Source: Actinomycetota bacterium (GTDB lineage: Bacteria > Actinomycetota > Actinomycetes > Nanopelagicales > Nanopelagicaceae). Taken from it: DNA of 7,986 nucleotides. The first letter of the stretch is position 1. Each line of letters starts with the position of its first letter. Made by a program: the position numbers and the translations under genes. The notes under the pieces are model-generated. The model was not told the DNA's origin. It did no database searches and worked only from the letters and a program-made list of their open reading frames with translations. Positions 1-7,727 of the stretch are shown one piece after another. The DNA lies in contig SXRC01000061.1 in NCBI GenBank assembly GCA_005793655.1, positions 1 through 7,986 on the forward strand, read 5' to 3'.

Positions 1-260
1 GCTAGCCAATCCAATTTACTGACTGACCTCTCAATAGCTCTTGGATCCACCCTTGCAAACTTTTGCCCCATCTGCAGTGAAATCTCATCATTTTGTAGTT
101 GATCAAGAATCACTTGGGTCGCAGACGTGCCAGTTACTTCAATACTCTTAACCGTTAATACCGATGACCACCCCAACAAATAAGCCACTGCTGCAAACAC
201 AGTAATGGTGGTAGTAGTTATTACCAAGCGTTTGAATCGCTTTTTTACTTTATACGCCAT
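1..260 (-). CDS. ftsQ: cell division protein FtsQ, N-terminal part (cut by window edge)
   Basis: This is the 5' part of an open frame starting at ATG 260-258 and running off the left edge after 86 full codons. It begins with a short basic cytoplasmic tail (MAYKVKKRFKR), followed by one membrane segment at about residues 12-31. A POTRA-like start follows (VKSIEVTG at 37-44), then FARVDPRAIERSV at 68-80 and KLDWLA at 82-87, matching the FtsQ/DivIB pattern of a VD..aie.rv...PWV stretch. FtsQ is a single-pass divisome scaffold that links early and late division proteins (FtsB/FtsL partners) outside the membrane. The gene follows murC after 7 bases, the normal place for ftsQ in Actinobacteria. No Shine-Dalgarno is seen before the ATG. 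An in-frame GTG at 302-300, inside murC, is an alternative start but has no ribosome site either. The tail before the membrane segment is unusually short. Confidence 0.88.
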   Translation of the reverse strand, partial: MAYKVKKRFKRLVITTTTITVFAAVAYLLGWSSVLTVKSIEVTGTSATQVILDQLQNDEISLQMGQKFARVDPRAIERSVSKLDWL

Positions 261-267
261 GGATAAT

Positions 268-1671
268 TTAGCGACTAGATAGTGCCCGCAGGATCGGCTC
301 ACCAAGGGAGTTAACATCACCAGCTCCAAGGGTAATAATCACATCACCGTTCTTTGCCATGGCCGCCACCTCACTGACCACCGTCAACATGGATGGTTCA
401 AATTTCACCTGGGCATCTGTCATGTTTTTAGCAATTAATAGTGATGAGACTCCAGATATGGGCTTTTCACTTGCTGCATAAACTTCAAGCAAAAAAGTAA
501 AGTCAGCTATTTGTAGAGCGGTAGCAAAGGCAGGAGCAAAAGCGGCAGTTCTTGAGTAACGGTGGGGTTGAAAAACTACTAATACCCTGCCACTTTGTGC
601 TAAATTTTTTGCAGCGATCAATGTGACAGTTAACTCTGTTGGATGATGACCATAATCATCAATCACCTTAACTCCACCAACCTCTCCTTTTAATTCAAAG
701 CGGCGCCTGGTGCCAGTGAAGCTTTTAAGACCTAATATCAACTTATCCTCAGCCGCCCCCACCGCAGTTGCTGCTGCAAAAGCCGCTAAGGAATTGAGCA
801 GATTGTGCTCCCCCGGAAGTGAAAGTTGTAGCTCGCCTAGTTTTTTGCCAGTGCTCGAAATTGATGCGGTAGAGGTGGTTGGTGCTAAGGCAATTTTACT
901 AATTCTAAAATCGTTATTTTCATCTTTGCCATAAAGGAAAATTCTTAAATCTGATCTGTTAATCCGTTTTAAAAGAGTTTTGACACCCGGATCATCACCA
1001 CAGGCGACTAAGAAACCATCCCTCTTGATCGATGAAACAAACTGCTCAAACACCTCAAAGACCGCTGCTTCATTGGCAAAGTGATCAACATGATCCAATT
1101 CAATGTTGGTAATAATGGCGCCAGTTGGCTGGTATGCCAGAAATGATCCATCTGATTCATCTGCTTCGGCGATAAATATTGAGCCACTGCCACTGTGAGC
1201 ATTTGTACCGGCGGTATTAATTGTTCCACCGATTGCAAAAGATGGGTCAAGGCCGGCAGATTGCAAGGCCACAGTCAACATGGCGGTGGTTGTGGTCTTT
1301 CCATGTGTGCCTGCCACTGCAATAGAAGTGGAATCAGACATTAACCAAGCCAACGCATTAGCCCGTTGAACTACTGGAATACTTTTTGCTTTTGCTGCAG
1401 TTAATTCTGGATTACTATCTGCAATTGCGGAAGAAACTATTACCAACTCTGCTTGGCCTAAATTTTGAGCATCATGACCGATAAATATCTCAGCACCTAA
1501 TGCTTTAAGGGAGGTTAGTAGTGAAGAATCATTTTTATCGGAGCCAGATATGCTAAAACCTTTTGCCAACATGATTCGTGCAATTCCACTCATTCCAGCT
1601 CCGCCAATACCAATGAAATGAATCTTTAATTTTGCTAACTCACTTAATTTATATCCCTGATTAGAAATCAT
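268..1671 (-). CDS. murC: UDP-N-acetylmuramate--L-alanine ligase MurC
   Basis: Complete 467-residue cytoplasmic Mur ligase that joins L-Ala to UDP-MurNAc using ATP, the first peptide step of peptidoglycan precursor synthesis. The N-terminal UDP-binding Rossmann domain carries GIGGAGMSGIA at 21-31. The central ATPase domain carries the P-loop GTHGKTTTT at 121-129, EADESDGSF at 169-177 and NIELDHVDHF at 189-198. GEHNLLNSLAA (287-297), RRRFELKG (322-329), DDYGHHPTE (338-346) and FQPHRYSRT (368-376) follow. DDYGHHPTE and FQPHRYSRT separate MurC from the other Mur ligases. Length is typical. The ATG overlaps the murG stop as ATGA, which supports this start; only a weak GTGG lies just upstream. All hallmark motifs are intact. 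Confidence 0.97.
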   Translation of the reverse strand: MISNQGYKLSELAKLKIHFIGIGGAGMSGIARIMLAKGFSISGSDKNDSSLLTSLKALGAEIFIGHDAQNLGQAELVIVSSAIADSNPELTAAKAKSIPVVQRANALAWLMSDSTSIAVAGTHGKTTTTAMLTVALQSAGLDPSFAIGGTINTAGTNAHSGSGSIFIAEADESDGSFLAYQPTGAIITNIELDHVDHFANEAAVFEVFEQFVSSIKRDGFLVACGDDPGVKTLLKRINRSDLRIFLYGKDENNDFRISKIALAPTTSTASISSTGKKLGELQLSLPGEHNLLNSLAAFAAATAVGAAEDKLILGLKSFTGTRRRFELKGEVGGVKVIDDYGHHPTELTVTLIAAKNLAQSGRVLVVFQPHRYSRTAAFAPAFATALQIADFTFLLEVYAASEKPISGVSSLLIAKNMTDAQVKFEPSMLTVVSEVAAMAKNGDVIITLGAGDVNSLGEPILRALSSR

Positions 1672-2759
1672 TTACCACTGCCAACTCGGTCAATTATTGC
1701 CTGACCAATTATCTGGCTAGCTGAAAATTCACCGCGCACACTTGGTTGGTAATTGCTTACTTTTTGCCATATTTGATCCCAGTTACTAATTAACCAGTCA
1801 GCATTAAATTTATTGTCATCAACTACCTCAGCCGCACCAGCCATCTGTAAGTCAGCGGCATTCGCCGCCTGCTCGCCATTTCCAATTGGCAGTGGAATTA
1901 AAATCGCAAACTTGCCAACTGCAGCCAATTCAGCGCAGGTCAGAGCGCCACTTCGTGCAATCACCAGATCAGCCGCATGATAGGCGGCGGACATGTCATC
2001 GATATAGGAAACTGGTAGGTAATTTTCAGTTGAGGTTGGTATCGGGTTATTACGCCCAACTGAATGAACAACCTGCACACCCTTTTCAGCAAATACTGAT
2101 AACGATTGCAATATTGCTTCATTAATATGCCGAGATCCTTGGGAGCCACCAAAGACTAAAATTGTTGGTTTGGTTAGAGATAGTTTCCATTTCTCTATCT
2201 GCGCTTGTTTTATTTTTGCCGACTCATCACTTGAAAGATACGCTGCTGCAATTATCTCAGCCCTGATCGGCATGCCACTTAATTTAGCTTTGCGCCATCT
2301 TCCTAGCTTTTGTCCAGCCCTAGAAAAAGCGATAAAAATTTGATCAGCGAATGGCACACCTAGCCTGTTTGCCCAACCTGGGATGGCATTTGCCTCATGA
2401 ATAAAAATTGGTTTGCGTAAAATAGCAGCAGATAAATACATCGGAGGACAGGCGTATCCGCCAAATCCAATTACTAAATCTGACTGCCGACAAATTTTAA
2501 AAGCTTTAATCGTGGCATAAACTATTTTTATTGGCCATATAAATGTGGCTGGCGTGATCTGCCTTGGCATTAGGACTTTAGGGATATGGATTAAATCAAA
2601 ACCTGCTTGTGGAACCAATTGGTTCTCAAGGCCAGATTTAGTACCGACAAAGGTTATTTCCCACTCTGGTTTATTAGCGTGCAGCCAATTAGCAACCGCT
2701 AATGCTGGTTCAACATGACCTGCTGTTCCACCACCAGCAAATAGTATTTTGGCTCTCAT
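1668..2759 (-). CDS. murG: UDP-GlcNAc:lipid I N-acetylglucosaminyltransferase MurG
   Basis: Complete 363-residue GT-B glycosyltransferase that adds GlcNAc from UDP-GlcNAc to lipid I, giving lipid II on the inner face of the membrane. The N-terminal domain has the glycine-rich loop GGGTAGHVEPAL (9-20), FGGYACPP (99-106) and HEANAIPGWANR (121-132). The C-terminal donor domain has GGSQGSRHIN (204-213), the RSGALTCAEL stretch (269-278) and PLPIGNGEQAANA (289-301). The last is the actinobacterial form of the donor-site motif. A hydrophobic, basic patch at about 71-88 may be the peripheral membrane contact. The start overlaps the ftsW stop as ATGA, with no Shine-Dalgarno. GGYACPP differs slightly from the usual GGYV.(G/L)P, but the rest is standard. 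Confidence 0.97.
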   Translation of the reverse strand: MRAKILFAGGGTAGHVEPALAVANWLHANKPEWEITFVGTKSGLENQLVPQAGFDLIHIPKVLMPRQITPATFIWPIKIVYATIKAFKICRQSDLVIGFGGYACPPMYLSAAILRKPIFIHEANAIPGWANRLGVPFADQIFIAFSRAGQKLGRWRKAKLSGMPIRAEIIAAAYLSSDESAKIKQAQIEKWKLSLTKPTILVFGGSQGSRHINEAILQSLSVFAEKGVQVVHSVGRNNPIPTSTENYLPVSYIDDMSAAYHAADLVIARSGALTCAELAAVGKFAILIPLPIGNGEQAANAADLQMAGAAEVVDDNKFNADWLISNWDQIWQKVSNYQPSVRGEFSASQIIGQAIIDRVGSGK

Positions 2760-3940
2760 TGATTCATTTTTCGCAATCTGCTTGCCTTAATACCATCTGC
2801 AATCTCAGGTGTGCGCCTAGCTACACCCAGGACATAACCTATTGCGATTAAATTAGCTAACAAAGATGAGCCGCCGTAGGAGATTAATGGCAGCGTTACA
2901 CCGATTACTGGCAACAACGAGGTAGCAGAGCCAACGTTTATTGTAATCTGTGCAATCAGCCAGCATGCAATGCCGGCTGTTACATATCTAGAAAAATGAT
3001 CCTTAGTTTTAAGTGCCACTCGAAGGATTGAATAAATCAGTGCCACATAAAGTGCCAACACCAGTAATGTGCCAAGTAAACCAAGCTCTTCACCAATTAC
3101 TGAGAAAATGAAATCTGTGTGTGCTTCAGCTAGGTTCGCCCATTTCTGTTTACTTGCACCCAACCCGCTACCCCACAAACCACCACTTGCAAGTCCCATA
3201 ATGCTGTGTGCTGGCTGCCAACCTGCAAACTTGTAATACCGCTCATCAAATGGATCAAAAAGGGCGGCAAATCTACCCATTCGATAATTACTGCTTAATA
3301 CAAAGGCAGTTCCAAAAACTACTCCTAAAACACCAATCGCAGCAAAATGTTTGATCGGGGCACCAGAGATAAATAACACCCCAGTAAATATGATTAAAAC
3401 CAAGAGCGCTGTTCCAAGATCTCGTCCCAATAAAATTAAGATTTCTATCGCAACTAATCCAGGTAAAAGGATTAAAAAATTACTTCGCTTAGCTGGTGCA
3501 TCTCCTATTTTTCGAAGTTGAAGAGAGCACCAAAGAATTAGACCAAACTTTGCAAACTCTGAGGGTTGCAAGGTGAATCCAGCAATTTCAATCCAGTTTC
3601 GGTTTCCATTAATGTTTTTCCCCAGATTTGGTATGAATGGCAGTAACAAAATTAAGATAGAAATACTCAGGGAGTACCGGGCGATTTTTGGCCAAATAGA
3701 GCCTCGAACTCGATATGACCAATAAAATGCGAAGCCACCGAGGACTAAAAAGAAAAATTGCTTAATAAATATTGAGTAGGTATTGCCACTCTCATTTAGT
3801 GAAGTAACAGTTGATGCCGATAAAACCATAGTTAAGCCAAGTGCACATAAGAAAAGTGTGCTCCAAATTATTAAGTAATACGGCAACTCAGGTCTGGTAA
3901 GAATTCTAGAGTATTTACGCACAGTTAAATTGCTACTCAT
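2756..3940 (-). CDS. ftsW: septal peptidoglycan glycosyltransferase FtsW (SEDS family)
   Basis: A 394-residue polytopic membrane protein of the SEDS family that polymerises lipid II at the septum with its partner class B PBP. Around ten hydrophobic segments are visible, the first at about 19-42. SEDS signatures are NRNWIEI (112-118), QPSEFAK (125-131), DLGTALL (174-180), the extracytoplasmic-loop motif EAHTDFIF with EELG (272-287, containing the Asp thought to be catalytic in this family) and ISYGGSSL (353-360). The site between ftsI/mur genes and murG favours FtsW over RodA. I chose ATG 3940-3938, one base after the murD stop. A longer in-frame start at 3982 would add 14 residues inside murD. 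The C-terminal tail after the last membrane segment is only about 20 residues, much shorter than in mycobacterial FtsW. R173 replaces the usual Pro of the (E/Q)PD.G motif. Confidence 0.94.
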   Translation of the reverse strand: MSSNLTVRKYSRILTRPELPYYLIIWSTLFLCALGLTMVLSASTVTSLNESGNTYSIFIKQFFFLVLGGFAFYWSYRVRGSIWPKIARYSLSISILILLLPFIPNLGKNINGNRNWIEIAGFTLQPSEFAKFGLILWCSLQLRKIGDAPAKRSNFLILLPGLVAIEILILLGRDLGTALLVLIIFTGVLFISGAPIKHFAAIGVLGVVFGTAFVLSSNYRMGRFAALFDPFDERYYKFAGWQPAHSIMGLASGGLWGSGLGASKQKWANLAEAHTDFIFSVIGEELGLLGTLLVLALYVALIYSILRVALKTKDHFSRYVTAGIACWLIAQITINVGSATSLLPVIGVTLPLISYGGSSLLANLIAIGYVLGVARRTPEIADGIKASRLRKMNQ

Positions 3941-3941
3941 T

Positions 3942-5291
3942 TCACACCAATGCCTTAACTGCCTGGGCAAATAATTGCCCACGCTCTATATAAGAGCTAA
4001 ATTGATCCATCGAAGCACAAGCTGGCGCTAATAAAACAGTATCCCCCGGCTTAGCTATTTTGATTGCTTGAATTACCACATCATCCATCAGTTTTTTTGC
4101 ATCGCTAATTTGATCAATCCTATAAAGTTCAATTGAAGGTGAATGGTTTTTGAAAGCCTCTGCAATTAACTCTCGATCTTGTCCAATTAAAATCACCGAT
4201 TTGATTCTGCCTGAACATCGTTGCGATAGCTCATCCATACTCGCCCCTTTTGCAAGTCCACCTGCAATCCACACCACATTGAAATTTGCTAGTAATGAGG
4301 CAATGGCAGCATGCGGATTAGTTGCTTTAGAATCATCAATCCAGTTGATTTCATTCTTGCTTATTACCAGTTCCATGCGGTGGTGATCTGATGTGAAATT
4401 TCTAAGACCTGATTTGATGAATTCATATTTGACACCTACTGCCAGAGCCAAGGCTGCTGCTGCTAACGCATTTAGTATGTTGTGAGGAACTGTTGGTGTT
4501 ATATCGACTAACTCTGAAATCTCATTTGCTTGTGCAGGTGAAGGTGAAAAAGCACGGTCTATCAATAGATTCTCCACTACGCCCAGCTCACCAGGATTTG
4601 GGGTACCTAGTGAAAACCATATAACTGAAGCTGTTTTTACTCGACGCGATAACTCAGCATCTGATTTATTTAATATGACTTTTGCGCTTTGCTTGAGCAA
4701 TTTTAGTTTTGCCAAAGTATAAGCATCAAAACTTCCATGCCAATCAATATGATCTTGGGCGATATTGAGAACCGCCACCGCCTCATACTTTGCTAAGTCA
4801 CTCCATTCGATTTGAAATGATGAAAGCTCTAAGGCCAAGTACTCATAAGGCTTATCTGCAACTACTGCATCAATGACAGTTTCACCCACATTCCCACAGG
4901 CTACGCCATTAATCTTTGCTGCTTTAAAAATTGATTCAACCATTTTGATAGTGGTGGTCTTGCCGTTTGTCCCAGTCAAGGCAATCCATTTTTGATTTGG
5001 AGCTATCACCTCTTTAATTTTCCATGCGAAATCAATCTCACTTATTACCTCAATACCACTGGCTTTGATCTTTGAGATTATTGGATGGTCTGTGCGCCAG
5101 CCTGGTGAAACCACAGCAAGTGAAATTGCATCTGGAATTTGATTTGTAACAGCTGAATCATTGGTTAGTTTTTCATCAAACAAAACAGCAGTTGCGCCAA
5201 ACTTTTTTAAAGCCTTTGCTACGGATCGACCAGTTATACCTGCACCTATAACTAAACACTTTTTGGTTGCTAATTCGGCAACAAAGTTCAT
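3942..5291 (-). CDS. murD: UDP-N-acetylmuramoyl-L-alanine--D-glutamate ligase MurD
   Basis: A 449-residue cytoplasmic Mur ligase that adds D-Glu to UDP-MurNAc-L-Ala with ATP. The N-terminal domain starts with VIGAGITGRSVA (14-25) and has SPGW (62-65). The ATPase domain has TGTNGKTTT (106-114), GNVGE (133-137), ELSSFQIE (155-162) and NIAQDHIDWHGSF (176-188), with K195 in AKLKLL at the place of the carbamylated lysine known in MurD. HNILNALAA (270-278), HRME (304-307) and DDSKATNPHAA (319-329) follow. LAPACASMDQF (421-431) is MurD-specific. The start at ATG 5291-5289, one base after the mraY stop, fits the beginning of the Rossmann fold. Longer in-frame starts at 5315 or 5345 would lie inside mraY and add sequence unlike the family. 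There is no good Shine-Dalgarno, so coupling to mraY translation is likely. Confidence 0.96.
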   Translation of the reverse strand: MNFVAELATKKCLVIGAGITGRSVAKALKKFGATAVLFDEKLTNDSAVTNQIPDAISLAVVSPGWRTDHPIISKIKASGIEVISEIDFAWKIKEVIAPNQKWIALTGTNGKTTTIKMVESIFKAAKINGVACGNVGETVIDAVVADKPYEYLALELSSFQIEWSDLAKYEAVAVLNIAQDHIDWHGSFDAYTLAKLKLLKQSAKVILNKSDAELSRRVKTASVIWFSLGTPNPGELGVVENLLIDRAFSPSPAQANEISELVDITPTVPHNILNALAAAALALAVGVKYEFIKSGLRNFTSDHHRMELVISKNEINWIDDSKATNPHAAIASLLANFNVVWIAGGLAKGASMDELSQRCSGRIKSVILIGQDRELIAEAFKNHSPSIELYRIDQISDAKKLMDDVVIQAIKIAKPGDTVLLAPACASMDQFSSYIERGQLFAQAVKALV

Positions 5292-5292
5292 G

Positions 5293-6351
5293 TTAAGAAA
5301 CGACCCATTGGGCATAAAATAAACCCAAACCTGCGGCAACACCAAGACTTGCGATGATCCAAAACCTGATGACGATAGTCACCTCACCCCAACCCATTAA
5401 TTCAAAGTGATGCTGTAACGGTGCCATTTTAAAGACCCGCTTACCTCCTGAAATTTTAAAATAAACTACTTGAATAATTACTGATGCGGTAATGAGCACA
5501 AATATAAAACCAAGCACAATTAACAGCAGTTGTGTTCTTAAAGTAATAGCCATTCCAGCTAACGCTCCACCCAGTGCTAGGGAACCAACATCTCCCATAA
5601 ATATTTTTGCAGGCGAACCATTCCACCATAAAAATCCGCCACATGCACCCGCTAACGCAGCCGCTAAAACGGCAAGATCAAGCGGATCTCGAACTTCATA
5701 ACATTTAAGTCCTGGTGAAACCGCACAACTTTGGCCAAATTCCCAAACTCCAATCAAAATAAAAGCAGTAAATACCATTACAGCTGCGCCAGTGGCTAGG
5801 CCATCTAAGCCATCGGTTAAATTCACGCCATTGCTAGTTGCCAGAACCATCAAAATTACCCAAATAATTACTAGTGCTACTGACAACTTTATTGCAGTAT
5901 CTCGCACAGTTGATAGGTTTGCAGATATCGGAGTTAATCCATCCTGATCTGGGAACTGCAAACCAGCATAAGCAAATACACCAGCAACTAAAGCTTGGCC
6001 AAATAATTTTTGTTTAGCTTTTAATCCTAACGATCTTTGCTTTACTATTTTGAGCCAGTCATCTAATAATCCAACAAGTCCAAGGCCCACAATTAATGCG
6101 ATAACTAATAGGGCTGATGTAGTTGGAGAGACTCCCGTAATTAAATGACTACCAAAGTAGCCAACAATAACCGCTGCTATTAATGCAATACCGCCCATAG
6201 TTGGTGTCCCACGCTTCACATGATGTGTAGTGGGTCCATCTTCACGAATTATTTGGCCATAATTTTTCTTTGCCAATATTTTAATTAATGCAGGCGTTGC
6301 GAATAAAGCGAAAATTGCAGCTATAGCGCCCGAGAGCAAGATACCTTTCAT
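5293..6351 (-). CDS. mraY: phospho-N-acetylmuramoyl-pentapeptide-transferase MraY
   Basis: A 352-residue integral membrane enzyme with about ten membrane segments. It transfers phospho-MurNAc-pentapeptide to undecaprenyl phosphate to make lipid I. Motifs in order are GPTTHHVKRGTPTMGG (39-54), LLDDWLK (95-101, with the Asp pair D97/D98), NGVNLTDGLDGLA (174-186), FMGDVGSLALGG (251-262, with D254) and PLQHHFELMGW (311-321). All known metal and catalytic positions are present. The CY.VRDPLDLA segment (217-228) and the WWN.SPAKIF segment (242-251) resemble actinobacterial MraY. I chose ATG 6351-6349, which overlaps the murF stop as ATGA and has a strong GGGAG ribosome site. The in-frame ATG at 6369 lies upstream of that site, inside murF, and is less likely. 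A pair of cysteines (C209, C217) sits in a predicted extracytoplasmic loop. Confidence 0.97.
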   Translation of the reverse strand: MKGILLSGAIAAIFALFATPALIKILAKKNYGQIIREDGPTTHHVKRGTPTMGGIALIAAVIVGYFGSHLITGVSPTTSALLVIALIVGLGLVGLLDDWLKIVKQRSLGLKAKQKLFGQALVAGVFAYAGLQFPDQDGLTPISANLSTVRDTAIKLSVALVIIWVILMVLATSNGVNLTDGLDGLATGAAVMVFTAFILIGVWEFGQSCAVSPGLKCYEVRDPLDLAVLAAALAGACGGFLWWNGSPAKIFMGDVGSLALGGALAGMAITLRTQLLLIVLGFIFVLITASVIIQVVYFKISGGKRVFKMAPLQHHFELMGWGEVTIVIRFWIIASLGVAAGLGLFYAQWVVS

Positions 6352-7727
6352 TTTTCTCTCCCATTCCATGCATCTTTAATTAAGTTTGCTAACTCTTCAA
6401 ACTTCTCAGACCTTGATGCCTTGAGCAAAACCACATCACCCGCAGAAAAATTATTGACTAACTCTAAAACAGCTTGTGGATTTGAGCACTTATGCACGAG
6501 CAAATTACCCTCAGAAACTTTTTTTGCAGGCAGTGTATAGAGCTCCGTGCCCACGCTGACTAGGTGGTCCACCCCAACCTCAGCACAGTATTGCGCAACA
6601 TCTTCATGGCCAGATTTCTCAGATCCACCCAGTTCATGCATTTTGCCTAAAATCGCCCAAGATTGTCCGCCACTTTCTTGGCTTAAGAAAGCCAGTGATT
6701 TCACCGCTGCCTTCATACTCTCTGGGTTAGCGTTGTAATAATCATGAATTATTTTTATCTCAGAAAGTTCTTCAATTTGCATGCGCCACTTGCTGCTTAA
6801 AGCAGCGGTAGTCAACCCTAAAGATATTTTCTCATTACTTATACCGAGTGCAAAAGCTGCACCAGCTGCTCCCAATGCGTTTGCAATTTGATGCTCACCA
6901 AGAATTTGTAGTGAGACTCTGCTCCGATCCTTTGGTGTGACTAAATCAAATTTTGCATATCCCCCATGGATCTCAATATCGGCAGGTCTTATCTCCTGTC
7001 CCTCACCAAACAATATTTTCTTAACTTTTAACTTATCAGCCATTTTTGGTGTGAATGGGTCATAACTTCCTAATACTGCAATTTTTCCTTCACCCAAGTT
7101 ATCGATCAATTCAGCCTTAGTTTTTGCTAATTTCTCAACAGATCCAAATTCACCTAAATGTGCCTGACCAACAACTAAGACCACCGCTACATCTGGTGCT
7201 GAAGTCTTTGTCAGCTTTGCGATATCACCAACATGCCTGGCGCCCATTTCTAAAATGCAATATTTCGTAGTTTCCGTGCACCTAAGTAGCGTCAACGGAA
7301 CTCCAATATCGGTATTGAGATTATCCAATGTTGAAATAGTTGGACCAATATTTTTCAGAATTGAGTCTAAGAGTTCTTTAGTGGTGGTTTTGCCTTGTGA
7401 ACCAGTTATCCCAATAACCTTCAAATCCTTGATGCTTTCTCGAACATATTTTGCTAGATCCAAAAGCGCTTGACCAACATCTGCAACCACAATAGAAGCA
7501 GCCTCAACTGGTTTAGAAGCTAATACAAACTTGGCTCCGTTGCTAATTGCTTCACTGACAAAATCATGTCCATCCACATTTAAACCTTTAAAGGCAACAA
7601 AAAATGTATTTTTTGTAGCATTTTTCGAATTTATTACCGGAATTTGATCAATAATCATTGCCTCTGGAATATTGTGCAGTTTTCCCGAAACTACCTTGGC
7701 AAATTCAGCTGCTGAAATCTTAATCAT
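6348..7727 (-). CDS. murF: UDP-N-acetylmuramoyl-tripeptide--D-alanyl-D-alanine ligase MurF
   Basis: A 459-residue cytoplasmic Mur ligase that adds the D-Ala-D-Ala dipeptide to the UDP-MurNAc-tripeptide, completing the pentapeptide. The N-terminal domain has GLNVDGHDF (48-56). The ATPase domain has the P-loop TGSQGKTTTKEL (108-119), NLNTDIGVPLTLL (136-148), EMGARHVGDI (160-169) and GQAHLGEFGS (187-196), with K204 in KAEL as the likely carbamylated lysine. GEHQIANALGAA (277-288), YYNANPESM (330-338), GKMHELGG (361-368) and LLKASRSEKFEEL (434-446) complete the fold. NLNTDIGVPL and YNANP identify it as MurF rather than MurE. The start overlaps the murE stop as ATGA. Some usually conserved sites differ: V185 where Asn is usual before the AHLGEFG stretch, H328 before the D.YNANP core, and K362 in the LGDM.ELG motif. 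Confidence 0.96.
   Translation of the reverse strand: MIKISAAEFAKVVSGKLHNIPEAMIIDQIPVINSKNATKNTFFVAFKGLNVDGHDFVSEAISNGAKFVLASKPVEAASIVVADVGQALLDLAKYVRESIKDLKVIGITGSQGKTTTKELLDSILKNIGPTISTLDNLNTDIGVPLTLLRCTETTKYCILEMGARHVGDIAKLTKTSAPDVAVVLVVGQAHLGEFGSVEKLAKTKAELIDNLGEGKIAVLGSYDPFTPKMADKLKVKKILFGEGQEIRPADIEIHGGYAKFDLVTPKDRSRVSLQILGEHQIANALGAAGAAFALGISNEKISLGLTTAALSSKWRMQIEELSEIKIIHDYYNANPESMKAAVKSLAFLSQESGGQSWAILGKMHELGGSEKSGHEDVAQYCAEVGVDHLVSVGTELYTLPAKKVSEGNLLVHKCSNPQAVLELVNNFSAGDVVLLKASRSEKFEELANLIKDAWNGREK
6356..6362 (-). promoter_or_regulatory. Shine-Dalgarno site of mraY
   Basis: On the minus strand GGGAGAG lies just before the mraY ATG, with six bases between GGAG and the start codon. 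It sits inside the end of murF. It is the only convincing Shine-Dalgarno at any gene start in the window, and it decides the mraY start in favour of 6351 rather than the in-frame ATG at 6369. Confidence 0.75.

Noticed and set aside
261..267. Possible promoter or terminator between murC and ftsQ
   Set aside because: Only seven bases separate the genes and no inverted repeat or T-run is present there; an internal promoter within the murC coding sequence cannot be judged by eye.
710..934. Plus-strand open frame of about 74 codons, and similar plus-strand frames at 1886-2125, 4150-4386, 5492-5701, 6547-6738 and 7255-7473
   Set aside because: Each lies wholly opposite a well-supported mur gene, shows no recognisable motif or ribosome site, and has composition expected of an antisense shadow.
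1008..1250. Minus-strand open frames in alternative phases inside murC (1008-1250), murG (1961-2152) and mraY (5456-5644)
   Set aside because: They overlap conserved motif-bearing parts of the host gene in another frame and show no independent coding signal.
3938..3982. Long start for ftsW (3982), and likewise for murD (5345) and mraY (6369)
   Set aside because: They would extend each protein into the upstream gene with sequence unlike the family. The later ATG sits at the stop codon of the preceding gene, and for mraY it has its own Shine-Dalgarno.
4951..4975. Near-repeat of a GTGGTGGT.TTGCC stretch at 4951-4975, 7381-7405 and, more diverged, 1286-1302
   Set aside because: These are the P-loop codons (GKTTT) of murD, murF and murC. 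The likeness is explained by homology of the Mur ligase family and protein constraint, not by a mobile or regulatory repeat.
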